A stretch of DNA of 64,000 bases from Siderastrea radians. Its lineage: Eukaryota; Cnidaria; Anthozoa; Scleractinia; Rhizangiidae. The stretch lies in the NCBI GenBank assembly GCA_964017195.1, contig OZ024896.1, forward strand, positions 32,726,307-32,790,306, given 5' to 3'. Below are positions 49,221 to 62,292 of the stretch, in pieces. The position numbers were made by a program, and so were the translations under genes. A model generated the notes under the pieces. That model was given only the letters and a program-made list of their open reading frames with translations, had not been told where the DNA came from and searched no databases. Numbering within the stretch: the stretch's first letter is position 1; every line of letters begins with the position of its first letter.

Positions 49221-52200
49221 GAGCGGATGTCTGTAAATATCGACCAAGGGTGGGAAATATAAAAATCTTGAAAAATCCCAAAAAAATTCTGTAGACTACC
49301 CTATGTATTCTATTAACGAAAATATAAATTTGAGTTTCATCAGATAAATATTTTGGCGATACGGCGGGTGTCAAGTTTGGGAGCTTCACGGCCTCCGCCA
49401 GACCACTTTTTCGGGGTCCGATACCGGGCTACGAAAAGAGCTCGATTTGAATCTAATTCAAACATCATTCAACCCAAAAAGCTTCTTATCGTATTAAAGG
49501 GAATTTAACACACATTTGGAGTGGTCAAGTGCTTGAATTGATTGCGACTAGAATATTTTACAGATTTTTAAATATTTACACAATTTCGAGGATTTCACGC
49601 GAGCAAAATTGTGTCCAAATTCGAAGGCCTAAAATCACACCCGGTACATAGTTTCAAACAGCAAAAGACATTCCACATTAAAAAGCAATCTCTAAACTTT
49701 CAAAATATGGTTTTAAAACTTTGGGCAACACATGAAATGAATTTATGGGAACGCGAAATTCAGGGAGCACTTGAGTGAAATTTGATCTTTCTGACTTGAC
49801 AGTTTTGAGGTTCGGCGCGACACACAAATTAATACTGAAACAAATCTTTCAGCCAAAATACATTTAATTTAGGCAATCTCAAGTCCCACAGTGATACAAA
49901 CATGCTTCTTTGACATTAGGTGGAAAATTGTACACCAATTTTCAGCCGAAAAGAACTCATATCCCGGCTTTCAGGTATTTGAACTTGCCTCGCTAATGTA
50001 AACATGTGGGTCAAGTTCTTATCACGACACAGTGTTCAAAATCTACACCAAATATCTATCCTGTCTAGTATATAATCAGGTCTACGATATGTTTGTTTGT
50101 ACCTTGTGTCCTTGTTTGTCTTCATTTCCGCAAAAACTGAGGCAAACTACAGCGAAATCCCCGCGCGCTCGACGTGTCACGAGTCTCGTGGAAGTGGTAT
50201 TATGTGAGTCGAGATTGCGTTACATAACATGACACACAGGGACTGACCGGTTACTTCAGGATTATTTTTGAGCTGTGAAAAAAATGCCATCTCTAATCGA
50301 GCATGTTGTAGGTATGACATTGGAATGAGCTGGCAATCTCAAATTTTCATCCTTTGCAGTTTTAACCATCGCAGACTTGTGATCCCCGAACGTGCCAAAC
50401 AGTATTCATTAACGCTACGTAAATACACGTGTTCGTTTTTGTTTGTTTTTGTTACCCACATTTGTCCTTATTTCTATCAGATTGGGAAATACCGTAATGC
50501 GTTGTGCAATTCTTTTGCAATACGCTCTCATACAAAGCACAAGTAACAGCGTCCCGGTACAGTCTGATCTTGCGCTTGCGGCATCAATCTTGATAGCCCG
50601 GTCTCGTTCTATAAACTAGCGCTGAAAATAAGTAAGCATCATTGCCAGGTAGTACAAGTCTGCTCGCTAATGTGCGACGATACAGCGATACAGTGCGAAT
50701 ATGGAGCGCTGGTTGGGGGCGAGTGTGGCTCAAGTACCAAATACCCGAGCACAGAGTACGTACGCATCGGAGAGTGCAACCGATCAATTGAGCGCCACTT
50801 TACAGACACCCTGCAAGCCAGTGTTGCTAACTGTGGTTTGAACACTGAAGCAGAGCTGATATTAGCCAGGGCAGGTAAGTTTGAGACATGTTTTATTTTT
50901 AATCCCACGTTAAGCTGAACTCTGGTGTTGTGTACGCGCGCGCGCCGAGTTGCACTATTGTAGTGATAAGGCAGGTAAAAATAAAAAGATTTACCTATTT
51001 TCTCATAAGATGATTATCAATGAACAGGTGTCAAAAGCGTGGAACGCTTTTTTGCAAGCTAGAGCTAATGTATTACACTCCGCACGCGATTTTCTTCCTC
51101 TCGGTCTGCTTTTTTTTTTGGTATTTTATCACGTGATAAGGCAATCAGCAGTTATAAAGCGCGCGCTGATTGGCTACGATGAGGAGATATATTATCGAAC
51201 GTCCATTCGCGAGTCAAAGCACTAAGGTGTGAAAAGAGGGTTTTTTGTGTCCTCTAGGTGGTTTTAATTAGTGCGACTCGCTGCTGCGAGAGGACCGTTT
51301 CGAAACTTAATACGCAAAACTTGCTCTTCTCAAAACTTACAATTCTCTGTGTATAAGTCTTACAATTATTTTCTATATTTATAGTCGTTCTTAATATTAA
51401 TTGCGTGTAACTGGTTGACAATAATCTTGACAAGGTAGAAACTAATTATCATAAGATTAAAATGAAAAGCTTAGTTTGCTTGAAAAGATTTTACACAACT
51501 AAAGAAGAAACTTATTAACAAATAAATATCCCGGAAGTACATTATTATTTGCACAGTTCTTTTTGCCGGTATAATTTTAATTTAAGGTTACGCTGTTATA
51601 ACTAAAAAGTAACATTTAAACTTAAACTAATTGCAAAACATGGACAGCGCACTATTCATATTCGTGAGAACGTATCTAAACTTAAACGTCAAAGTTTTAT
51701 TCCAACTAATTAATGAGAGGTTGCAAAAACACTTTTAAAACTCCTTAGAAAGGAAACTTATCTCTATTTAAGGAAAGTCGTGTCAAACTTGTAGTCAGGG
51801 TGTCTTGACCATTAAAAAGCAATTAGAAAGATATATCATTTCAGAACTCACGCAAGTGAGAACCTTTTCACAAGGTGATCTTTTTACGAATTTTCTTCAA
51901 TTCGAAATATGTAAAATAAAATAGCATTTGGTATAGAATTGAGCGCTGCCGTTGACTAAACGTAAAGGTTGTTACGTGATAAGTATGTCTTAAAATTAGC
52001 TATAAGCTTATCTTACACTGTCATTGATTAGCATAACTTTCTAGAACCAAAAAAAACTGTTTACGTTCTACTAAACCTAAAATAACTTAAAGTAATTCAT
52101 CCTGTGACAAAGGGACGGACGAGGGAGGAAGGTGCAGTTTTTTTATTTTTTATTTTGTGTGACTTTTTTATCACTTTTTGTTCTTTTTGTCCTTGGAATT

Positions 52201-53984
52201 TAGGCTTGCACGGTTTTTATTTTGGGATTTCTGTACCCCTCCCCTAAAATATCTAATGGCCAGTCCCCAACAAAACTCGGCAAAATGAGACTGAAAATAT
52301 CCGCCGTAGGATTCAAGGAAAATCTGTTACCCGACCGGTTTTTTACGTTGTTCTAAAATGCAAGTACTGCACTATATACAACAGGAACTCTATGACAAAA
52401 AATTGAAAGTTAGATTCCACTTTTTAGGCTCAAGGGCTTTTTATGGAGAGTATTTTACGTTTCAAGAATAATGGACCTATATTTGAGGGCAGGGGCTTAT
52501 AAAATGGGGGGTGCCTTATTTTTGAATTTTACGGTACTCCCAGTAAGGCAAGGAAGGCCGCGTATAAAAACAGTTTTGATAACATGCTCGGAGACCCAGC
52601 GCTCATCGTTTTATTTCTGAATGCTCTGTTTCTAATTTCATTTTGGTTCAGTAAAAAGCACCAACATGATTTTTAATACATGTTAAAGGCGATGTTTGTA
52701 TATAATTTTGACAGTGGAGTCAATTTTTGCGGAGAAAATATTTTTGCAGGAACTTTTTTCCGAGGGAACGTTTCTTGCGGATCGTCAAAAAACCCGTAAA
52801 AATCGCAAAAATTAGAACCCGCAATTCGCAAAAATTAAGTACCACACGGTATCACAAGAAAAAAAAAAGGAATCGGCGCGAGGAAATTTGAGTTTGCCGT
52901 GTTCAAGTTATCAGGGTTCTACTGTGATTTGCATTTTTAAAATCTAGAATTCATGTTTTCCTAAGAATCTCATGTAGACGAAGTGCCCGTGTTGTCGGTC
53001 CTCCCTGTGTGTCGTGTTATGTAACGCAATCTCGATTCACGTAACAGCGTCCACGATGATACGTCGAGCGCACGGGGATTTCGCTGTAGTCTGCCTCAGT
53101 TTTGCGGAAATGAAGACAAACAAGGACACAAGGTACAAACAAACATATTGTAGACCTGATTATATACTAGACAGGATAGATATTTGGTGCAGATTTTGAA
53201 CACTTCGCTGTGTCGTGATAAGAACTTGACCCACATGTTTACATTAGCGAGGCAAGTTCAAATACCTGAAAGCCGGGATATGATATATAAAGTATGTATG
53301 TATGTATGTATCACTGTGGGACTTGACATTGTCTAAATTAAATGTATTTTGGCTGAAACATTTGTTTGAGTATTGATTTGTGTAACGCGCCGAACCTCAA
53401 AACTGTCAAGTCAGAAAGATCAAATTTCACTCAAGTGCTCCCTGAATTTCGCGTTCCCATAAATTCATTTCATGTGTTGCCCAAAGTTTTAAAACCATAT
53501 TTTAAAAGCTTAGAGATTGCTTTTTAATGTGGAATGTCTTTTGCTGTTTGAAACTATGTACCGGGTGTGATTTTAGGCCTTCGAATTTGGACACAATTTT
53601 GCTCGCGTGAAATCCTCGAAATTGTGTAAATATTTAAAAATCTGTAAAATATTCTACTCGCAATCAACTCAAGCACTTGACCGCGCAAAATGTGTGTTAA
53701 ATTCCCTTTAATACGATAAGAAGCTTTTTGGGTTGAATGATGTTTGAATTAGATTCAAATCGAGTTCTTTTCGTAGCCCGGTATCGGGCCCCGAAAAAGT
53801 GGTCTGGCGGCGGCCGTGAAGCGCCCAAACTTGACATCCGCCGTATCGCCAAAATATTTATCCGATGAAACTCAAATTTATATTTTCGTTAATAGAATAC
53901 CTAGGGTAGGCTACAGAATTTTTTTGGGATTTTTCAAAATTTTTATATTTCCCACCCTTGGTCGATATTTACAGACATCCGCTC
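49221..53984. mobile_element. TTAA-flanked transposon with about 1-kb TIRs (4,764 bp)
   Basis: The ends GAGCGGATGTCTGTAAATAT and complement are flanked by TTAA (49217-49220 and 53985-53988). The inverted arms run to about 50240 and from about 52990 and are highly similar, with a (TATG)n insertion in the right arm (53293-53312). The 2.7-kb interior is AT-rich; one frame at 50670-50870 ends at a possible GTAAGT donor but has no known motif. No transposase is recognised. Confidence 0.82.
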
Positions 53985-54439
53985 TTAAATAGCAATTTGT
54001 CATTCTATATTCATGTTATAGCTGCTTTATTCTTTTAGTTCTATACACCTTAAAACCCCGAAGGTAGCATCAGAGCATAGGTTGGGGGTACACGGTCCCT
54101 ATTTTTTCCCAAAAGTGGTTTTTTGGGGTTTACGTGTCCGGCTATGGCGCGTTTAGATTAACTGAATTACTTGAGTATTTATGTGAGTTAATAAAGTGTA
54201 TCATGGGCTTGGCTGACCGACGCGCCCATGCCTCAAAGTGTTGTTCGTGTGTTCGGTTGTGTAGTGGAGGCAAACTCTTATATATTGTTCAATCTATGCT
54301 TGAAGTTCTGGTTTTTGCCGTTTGTTATTAGAATTCTATGCTCTCTGTGGTGGTAGAAAATGTTCGTGTGTTCTAAATAAGTGGTTTTGCGGTTTGAGAA
54401 TGATATAATAATTGTACTGGTTTCTGTAGTTGCCTCGGT

Positions 54440-54495
54440 AGTTCGTGTTAGAGCACCGATCGGGGAGTCGTGGGTTCGACTCTTGTTTGGGGAGT
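54440..54495 (+). other. tRNA-like B-box segment (possible SINE)
   Basis: GTTAGAGCACCGATCGGGGA GTCGTGGGTTCGACTC resembles the D-arm to T-arm portion of a tRNA, but no matching acceptor stem is evident. 54.0-55.5 kb holds no other recognised feature apart from G-tracts and a GTAACCCTGCGATGGACTAG repeat at about 55130. Confidence 0.35.
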
Positions 54496-55534
54496 TTGTC
54501 TGTACTTGTCTAGCGTATTGTTATGTTTCTCATACGGCAGACCAGAGGTTAAACTCTCTGAAAGATGAACATATGTATCTTTCGTAATAGGCGATACGTT
54601 TATAACAAAATATTTAGAAATCTTTGCCCATGGTACCCACTTCACCTTGTAAGGTGGCCGTTCAGAAGGGCTGTGTTAAAAAGAAACATGCTGAACAACA
54701 ACTCAAAGCGCAGCTGGGCAGGGGGGGGGGGTGGTGCTAGTGGCATTTTTCGATCATTACATTACAGTGGAATATCTCTGGAATTCCTCCGATAAAAAAA
54801 TGACGGCACGAGATCAGTTATGTTCGGAACAAGAACAAAATGCCGTAGCAAAGAGGTGGGTATATTAAAGGCGTGGTCGCAAAGTGAGGTTCCCCTGTAC
54901 TTGAATGAATTTAAGGGCAGTGGCTGACCTGACTTAACGATATCGGAAAATCAGAGACAAAATCGCCTCAGTGGTAGTTTTATTCTCTTTCTTGATTTCA
55001 ATCAAGCCAATCCCCCCCTGGTTAGCCCAGTCCCTGCCATCGTGTCGTTTCCTTAGACAAGAAACTTTACCCTACATTGTCTTTCTCCACCCAGGTGTAT
55101 AAATGGGTACCGGTGACATACTGCTGGGGGTAACCCTGCGATGGACTAGCATCTCATCCAGGGGGGGGGGGGGGTAGCGATACTCTCAGTTGCTTCATGC
55201 TACAGAAACCGTGTTAAGCTCTGGCCGTGTGGGCCTGCTTGGCTCATGTGCCACTTTACCAGTAGAGCAAACGAATAAAAGGATAAGAATCAATATACAA
55301 AAGAAAGTGAAGGATAGGGTGAAAAAAGAGATCTCATCAAGCCGCTTGCAATAAGAATAAATAGTCTATTTTGGGCAAGATTAATATTATGACAAGTTGG
55401 GGGATGCATAGCTTTTGTCTCGCGGGCTCACAGAAATTCATGTTGAAAGTGTCGCGGAAGAAAAATTCCCTGGCCGTGGGTTACGGCTTGTTGGTCACCA
55501 GTAGTCGTTCTTTGACGTGTGAGCCACCACACCT

Positions 55535-55775
55535 GGGGCCCGTTTCTCGAAACTCCCGATAACATTTCGGACCCGAAAACTATTTTAGGTGCGCAATATT
55601 CTCCAATAGCTATACAATTTTTATTGACTTTGAAAGCTAAATTTTAATCTTTTTAATCCCTTGAAGCATTTCGCCAAGTTTGCCCCAATAATTACCATTA
55701 GCTGACAAATAAATGAGCTCGAAAAATTACTTACCGGGCCCGGAAAGTTATCGGGAGTTTCGAGAAACGGGCTCC
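55535..55775. mobile_element. MITE, GGGCCCGTTTCTCGAAA family, copy 3
   Basis: GGGCCCGTTTCTCGAAACTC is returned by GAGTTTCGAGAAACGGGCTC, with inner GATAACATTTCGGACCCG / CGGGCCCGGAAAGTTATC. Confidence 0.75.
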
Positions 55776-55789
55776 TGGTTGGTTAGCTG

Positions 55790-56690
55790 TAATTAGCTCT
55801 TTGGTGTTTAAGCGAACTCACATTATTGTTCATGATCAGTTGTAATTAACGCCTAATGAGCCATTGATATATTAATTTTCAGTAAGCTTCCATAAGCTGT
55901 TTGATGCCGGGATAAGCGAGTTCCTTTGATTCGTTACCTGTAATACCGCTAATTGGCAAATGACACAGAAACAATAATGCGTCATTTGGCAATTAGTTGT
56001 ATTATACGCAACCAATCATGTGAATTCGCTTACACATCAATTGAAAAAAGTACGCCCATAAATCATTAAGGTCCTTGAGTATACATTAATTAGTTTGTAA
56101 TTATCTTTGGAGGTACAAGCAAACTCACACGGTTGGTGACTTATATCTAATGAGCCTATTGACGAATTATTTTGTAACTAGCTCTTTCACGTAAATGCGA
56201 AATCACACGATTGTTTAGTTGAAACCAGGAAACGACTCCCTACTTTCTAAACAGCTCTTCGTCCAGTCAGTTGTCGACACACCGAACGAGCAAATGACGC
56301 ACATTAGTTTGTATTTAGCTTTTTGATGTAAAAGCGAAGCCACGCGATTGGTCATTTTCTGACACATTTAATGAACAAATGACGCATTACTTTTTCAGTC
56401 AACTCTTTGATTTATAAGCGAACTCACTCGATTGGTCACTTGTGAACACGCCTAATGAGCAAATGACACATTTTTGTGTGTTTAGCTCTTTGATGTATAA
56501 GCGAAGTCACACGATTGGTCAGTTGTTAACTCCCCTAATCAGCCAATGACCCATTATTTTGTATTTGCCCCTTTGACGTATAAGCGAAATCACACGATTG
56601 TTCATTGGTCGACACGCCTAATGAACAATTGACGCGTGTTTCTTTTTAACTAGCTCTTTGATTTATAAGCGAGATTCCATGATAGGCCAG
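55790..56690. repeat. Tandem repeat, about 95-100-bp unit, upstream of the homeobox gene
   Basis: Roughly eight diverged units of TAGCTCTTTGATGTATAAGC GAA, then TCACACGATTGGTCA and GCCTAATGAGCAAATGAC. One unit (about 56000) is inverted. Each unit carries an ATTGG (CCAAT-box) motif. Confidence 0.75.
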
Positions 56691-57107
56691 TTTTAATGCA
56701 AAGGATTAATAAATAACTGCCGCCGTCACTGTTTCTTTGAAAGCATTTCATGAGAAAAACCATTCAAAACGGGTTGAGAGCGTGGAGAATTCGAAGAAAA
56801 GGCCAAGAAATGATTTTATTTTCAATCTGTTGATATTTTTAAAGTACCGAAACTTGCGCAACATAATATCCTCTAGGCTTCTGTTGAGACACAGAAAAAT
56901 AACCTTCTCATTTAACATACGTCAGAGCTCAAAATGACCAATTGAAGGCAAGCGGGCTGTTTGTGGCGAACAACTTAAATACGAAGCGAGGAGTCGATAG
57001 AATTAAACTGCACATTAAGCAAGGACCTAACTGCAATAGCCAACAAACCCTCCCCAAAATTCTTTCTCTCTTCTGAAAAAGTATCTCTTTCAAGTATTGA
57101 AGAATCG

Positions 57108-59252
57108 ATGGCAGAAAGTGCTCCCAGTTCACCGTTCTCAGAAGGTAAGAAATACAATTAACGCGGCTAAAAAAAACGAAGGAATGTGAGCCACAACAAG
57201 TTAAGCTGCGTCAAAGACAGCTAATGAAATGATTTTTTTAACATTTGGATTTCTGAATGAGTGAATGGAACTAAACCGAAGTGAATATCTATACTTTCGA
57301 AACTCCAATCATTTTTCAAGTCCTTTTTCGTCGTGGGTTTTTTCTTTATGTTATCAAGCGTTTCTTCGCGGGTTTAATAACACTAGTCCACTTTTAAGGT
57401 GAAAGGATTGCCTATCTCGGTTTTCGATGGTCGGAAATTACTCAGAACGAAAAGTAAGGTCGACTGGCCAGAAAATAATCAAATATTCGAAGACGAACCA
57501 AGTTTCTGACAACGTACCAAAAAAAAAAAATAATATAATTAAAATAAAAATTAAAAAAGAAACAGCAACAACAGCAGTAACAAGAAGAAGTGAAATGTTA
57601 TGATCATTAATATATTATTAATAGAATTTTGGGGATGGCTGTCTTTTAAGGGCAGAAGCAACAGCGGGAGAGAAAAGGCAAGCTTCTTAACGTTTTAATT
57701 CTCACGTTTCTTGGTATAAGCTTGAGCTTTCGATCTCTTTTGCCCGTTAGAAAGACTGAAATATCAAAGAGGCTCGGAGATAAAAATGAAAGCTTAAAAA
57801 TGGAATGAAAACGAACTAACAAAACGAGAATATTTTTCTGGTTAATCAGAATGGCGCGATTCTGTAAAGTCAAATTTTTCTGTGTTTCGGTTAGATCTCG
57901 AACGTTCTTATAATTAGAAATATTAAACCATATCGGAACGGACTTTCTGTTTTTCTCCCTAAAAAGACTGAAAATTCAATCCATAATGCATAGAAAAACT
58001 CGACGCAAATAAGTTTTTCGGTAGTCTTTACTCCGGCATTCGCAGTCCTATGTATTAGCGATTAATTTGCCTGGTCAGCCTGATGAAATCATTATGGCGT
58101 ATTTTTTCTTTAGGCATAAGATATTAGTTCTTTTTTTTTTGTATTAAAGAACAACTTCCTCAGCCTGCAGACACCTCAAGTCCAGCAGATGTTAACAAGC
58201 CCAAGGTCTACCGTACTCAGTTTTCAATCTTCCAGAAAGTTGCCCTTGAAAACTCGTTCCAGGCCTCTTTGTATTTGACTGGCGAGAAAAGAGATGCTCT
58301 AGCCTTCGAACTTGGACTGTCTCCTGTAACTGTGCAGGTAGGATATCACTGTAATGAAGTATTCACGATTATCATCGTGATCATATTGTAAATATGCGAA
58401 GCTGATTGGCTCAATTTTCGTTAAGGATCCATTGTTAGCTGCAACTGATCGAGCGCATGTGCACGATATCCTTAACGAACAATTACTCTTGACTTTAATT
58501 ATGATCTAACTCCATCTTTGCTTTCTGATTGCATTGAATTATGTTCTTGCCGGCCTTTTTTCAGTTTAGAGTCTTATATTGTTAAAATGAAAGCCGTTGG
58601 ATGTCAACATCGCGTCCTTCTGATTGGTTTCCTACTTCTAAAATAGGCAGCAAAGCAAATTGTCCATGAAGTAGATGGTTAAGTTAAAAACTTCTCTTGT
58701 TACTTTTTACCATTGTTCGGTAAATTGATTCTCGTATAGTGACTCGATTTCTTGAAGTAATGGTTAAGTACATCGTGAAAGCCTAAAAACACAGAATCTC
58801 CAAGTTTTACGTATCACTAAGTTAGTTCGGAAAATAAGAAGAAAATAGAAAAGAATAGAAGTTGGAGATAAGAGACGTACAAATAACGGGCGAGTTTAGA
58901 AGTTTTCAGTTGTATCCGTGTTCTGTGTAATTACTTTGGTTTTTGTTTGTTTGTTTGTTTGTGTGACTTGTCTTCCCCTTCCTGTTTAAAACGTTTTTCC
59001 TAGACCTGGTTCAAAAACAGGCGATTCAAATGGCGCAAGCAAATTAAGAAGGTTGATGGAGTGCAGCCCAAGCCTGTGATACCAGCACCACCGGAAGCAA
59101 CACTTCTCTACCCCAGGCCCCCTACCTTGTCCTTCTGGCACTCCAGTGTGGGGCCTGAGCACCAGTGGCCTGATGGAAGCTTGAGTGGCTGTAATGGAAG
59201 CTGTGGAAGTAATATACCACGCATGCCCTATAGGAGCAAAACATACTGGTGA
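57108..59252 (+). CDS. Small K50 homeodomain protein (paired-like or divergent), 156 aa
   Basis: Exons: 57108-57144, 58150-58337 and 59004-59252. Phases join cleanly: exon 1 MAESAPSSPFSE ends in G; exon 2 supplies AA; exon 2 ends VTVQ before GTAGGA; exon 3 begins TWFKNRRFKW. The 60-residue homeodomain has R5, F8, L16, F20, W48, F49, N51 and R53 in the canonical places, with Lys at position 50. K50 with WFKNRR is typical of the Otx/Gsc/Pitx paired-like group, but the helix 1-2 sequence is divergent and the N-terminal arm lacks the usual basic run. The C-terminal tail (about 60 residues) is Pro- and Ser/Gly-rich and ends KTYW. It is a nuclear DNA-binding transcription factor. It is shorter than most homeobox proteins but looks complete. 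Confidence 0.88.
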
Positions 59253-59559
59253 AAAGGCCAGGTTCATTCTGAAGCTAAATAGTTTGCAACTTTGTAGATA
59301 TTCAGTGTTTCGGCTTTCATTAACGACCTTCAGATCGGACTATGAGTACGATCGAGATTGAGTACGACGGTACGACTTTCGAATTTTAAATTCACCTTTA
59401 CGTTCTTAGAGCTCTCCTTCCTCCCTGATGCTGACCAGTAGCGAAGGATGCTATGAGAGCGATATTGATGTGTAAAAACACAATCTAAAGCTCGCAATCA
59501 GGAATTCAAAAGTCTTCAATCTCGTACTCGTAATCCGGACTGAAAGTCTCTATTACCCT

Positions 59560-60190
59560 TTCACTCCTATGAGCGTCTAAGTTCCGGCAAAGGAAAGAAA
59601 AACAAGGCACTTCTTAGTTGCCTTTGTCTGAATGATCGCACTTTATTCATCCACAGACTCACGGAAGTTAGAATTATCTTGTACAGCATAACAAACAGAA
59701 CCACAGTAGAAAACTGCTCAGTAGCTTTCATTTGCTTTGTCGGCACACTTTAAGATTTCATCCACGGACAGAGAAGGTAGAACCACCTTGTACACTGATA
59801 TGATAACAAACAGCACTCAACACTGCACGGTAGCTTTCATTTGAATGGTGACACTTTGTTGAAGATTTCATCGCAGACTCATAAGTCAGAACTACCTTGT
59901 ACAGCATAATAAACAGCACCACCGTAAAAAAACCGCTCGGTAGCTTTCATTTGAATGGTAAAACTCTAAGATCTCATCCATACAAATCCAAAAGTAAAAA
60001 CCACCTTGAACAGTATAATAACAAAACACTACAGGAAAGTACTACTCATTAGCTATCATTTGAATGAACACACTTTAGGATTTCATTCACAAACTCATAA
60101 GCTAGAACTGCTTTGTGCAGAGTTATAAGCGGTACCATTACCTACTACCTGAAAATCATGACCACTAGAACGAAAGAAGCACCCAAGTTA
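59560..60190. repeat. Satellite-like repeat, site 3, about 110-bp unit
   Basis: Five or more units of GTAGCTTTCATTTGAATGGT, CATAATAAACAGCACC and ACTCATAAGTCAGAACTACC. It is the same family as sites 1 and 2. No gene is seen from 59260 to 60750. Confidence 0.75.
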
Positions 60191-60751
60191 AAAACACCTT
60201 GAACATAAAAGATTCGTTGTGCAACAAACAGTTCCGGCCAAACACGGGCACGACCAAACCGGCTAAGCAGCCCATTTAAATCAGGGGGTCAAATTTACGG
60301 AATTAGAAGCACTTTGAACGCCGTTATTAAGTTCTGCTCAGTACCCTTCGCTTGATCATGAGCTTAAAGACTTCACACTTAAAGACTTCACTTAAAGAAC
60401 ACTTAAAAGACTTTACTCAGAGCTAGAAACACTTACCATGAACTAATTTACACTTCCCATGCACTGAGGCATGACTCTGGGAGGGAAAGGGTTAATAAAA
60501 CTATAGAGAGGTATCATCGTGTTCAAGATGCCGGAGGTCCACTGTAAAAAGTCGCATGCACAAGTCTAATTTCCTTACATCATAAGCTTCAGAATGCTGA
60601 GTAACTAATAAAAGCTTTTTTTATAGTGCTTATATCGTGTCAAGTTTGTTTTAACTGATAAATTTGGTTTCGAGAAAGCATTACTTTGTTCCCGAAAGAC
60701 ACCCAAAAAGAAAATTTCCCTACCACTCCTCCTCCTCACTCTCCGTCTCCC

Positions 60752-61935
60752 AACGCTAGCATCTCTGTAATATCCCACCCTCACATAAACATATTGCGAA
60801 ATTGAACCAATAAAAAGAGGAGAGGTTTACCCCCCGGGGGAGAGGGACTCCCATACAAAAGTGACAAAGGTGATTGAAGTACATCTTAGGGGTTAACGCT
60901 AGCATCTCTGTAAGATCCCACCCTCACATAAACATATTGCGAAATTTAACCAATAAATAGAGGAGAGGTTTACCCCCCCCGGGGGGGGAGAGGGACTCCC
61001 ATTGTTACGGCAGTGCCCCGGGTGTTAGATTATAGTTATTTTGTTCCTTTACGCACGCTTCGTTTTAGTGACGTTTGTCATTGTCAAGCTTAGTTGATTA
61101 CACATTCTATAGTTAGTTGGCTTTGTTCGGGCAAGCGATCAGTCGTAGTTTTCAAAAGAGTTTACAAGCCCTTAGTTTCGAAGCGAAGATTTGGTCAAGA
61201 ACTGACAAGCGAGACTGTTATGTAAGTGACTTGTTTCTTTCCTTGTAGTTTTTTAGGCTAGTTCTTAGTTTCTGATCGTATTTTCTCGCTAAGTTTCTCG
61301 AACAAGAGTTTGTACCTTCGACCACGTGACATGTGATTCTATTGTTAAGTCGTGTTGCCTGCCAGTATGAGTTTCTTGTTATTTTGTTTGGTTTCGTTCG
61401 TTTTTAAGGCTTTTTGCGTTGTCTTTAGTGAGCCCTTAGCCTTTCATATTTGCTTTGATTACTTTTTGATTTTGTAAACTAGAATCGCTTTACGGCTTGC
61501 TACTTTTTTATGGAATGATCGGAATGTTAGCTTTAATTTTTTTAGGTTTTAGCTTAGTTTTTCCTTGTATTTGTTGATTTCAGTTTACGATAGGAACATG
61601 GATTTGATGACAATAAACTTCGGAAGTACTTTACAGACAAGAGTCTTGAATTGATCCCCGCATTGCGTATGCTTGGTGTGCCTTAACTCGAGTAAACTTC
61701 AGTAGTCGTCGTTTTCGTGTTTATTCGAGCGCTGGCCGCTACACCCATACAAAAGTGACAAAGGTGATTGAAGTACATCTTAGGGGTTAACGCTAGCATC
61801 TCTGTAAGATTCAACTCCCAGGTAGACAAATTGCGAAACTAAACCAGTAAATAAGCGGCGAGGTTTATCCCCCCTGGGGGAGAGGGACTCCCATAAAATA
61901 GTAACAAAGGTGATTGAAGTACATCTTAGGGGTCA
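60752..61935. repeat. Three tandem units of about 143 bp, the second split by a solo LTR
   Basis: Each unit starts AACGCTAGCATCTCTGTAA and ends GAAGTACATCTTAGGGGTT, with the CCGGGGG...GAGGGACTCCCATA motif related to the hAT-type MITE ends. Unit starts: 60752, 60895 and 61789. Confidence 0.85.
61003..61743 (+). mobile_element. Solo LTR of an LTR retrotransposon (741 bp)
   Basis: Begins TGTTACGGCAG and ends GGCCGCTACA (TG...CA). It is flanked by a perfect 5-bp duplication CCCAT (60998-61002 and 61744-61748). AATAAA is at 61612-61617. No internal region or second LTR is present. Confidence 0.85.
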
Positions 61936-62198
61936 AAATACTAAATAGACCACCGTTAGAGTTATCCCGGTACCCGACCCACTCGCTTTTGGGTATCGGG
62001 CTGGAAAAAAACAACCATGAGAAAATATATTTTTATCAAAACAGTTTCCGAATTGGTACCTCTTAGAAAATAAATAAATTCGGGCCACGCACACAAAATG
62101 AAATTCTGGCACCACTTTTAAGTGATTGTGCCCTAGCTTAACGCTAGAGGATTACGTTATGTCGGATCGTGTTGTGCGACCATTAACTGATCGATATC

Positions 62199-62292
62199 AT
62201 GGCCAAACAAATCGTTCCGATCTGATCTCTGGTTGTTCTAGTGGCATAAAACCTATTACGTCTTAATTCTTGCTCTAAAGATGCTAACAAAC
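62199..62292 (+). pseudogene. Decayed SDR exon 1 relic
   Basis: ATGGCCAAACAAATCGTTCC is followed by TGATCTCTGGTTGTTCTAGT and GGCATA. This matches the first part of exon 1 of the SDR array (the SGCSSGI region) at the nucleotide level. The match continues weakly through GCTCTAAAGATGCTAACAAA, corresponding to the KDAEKR region. The frame is destroyed by TGA after eight codons and by small indels. No splice donor or downstream exons were found before copy E exon 1. It is a fossil of a sixth array member. Confidence 0.7.

Noticed and set aside
50670..50918. Cys-containing frame in the 4.8-kb TTAA element as a known domain
   Set aside because: Cys spacing matches no zinc-finger pattern I can name; mentioned only as an open question.
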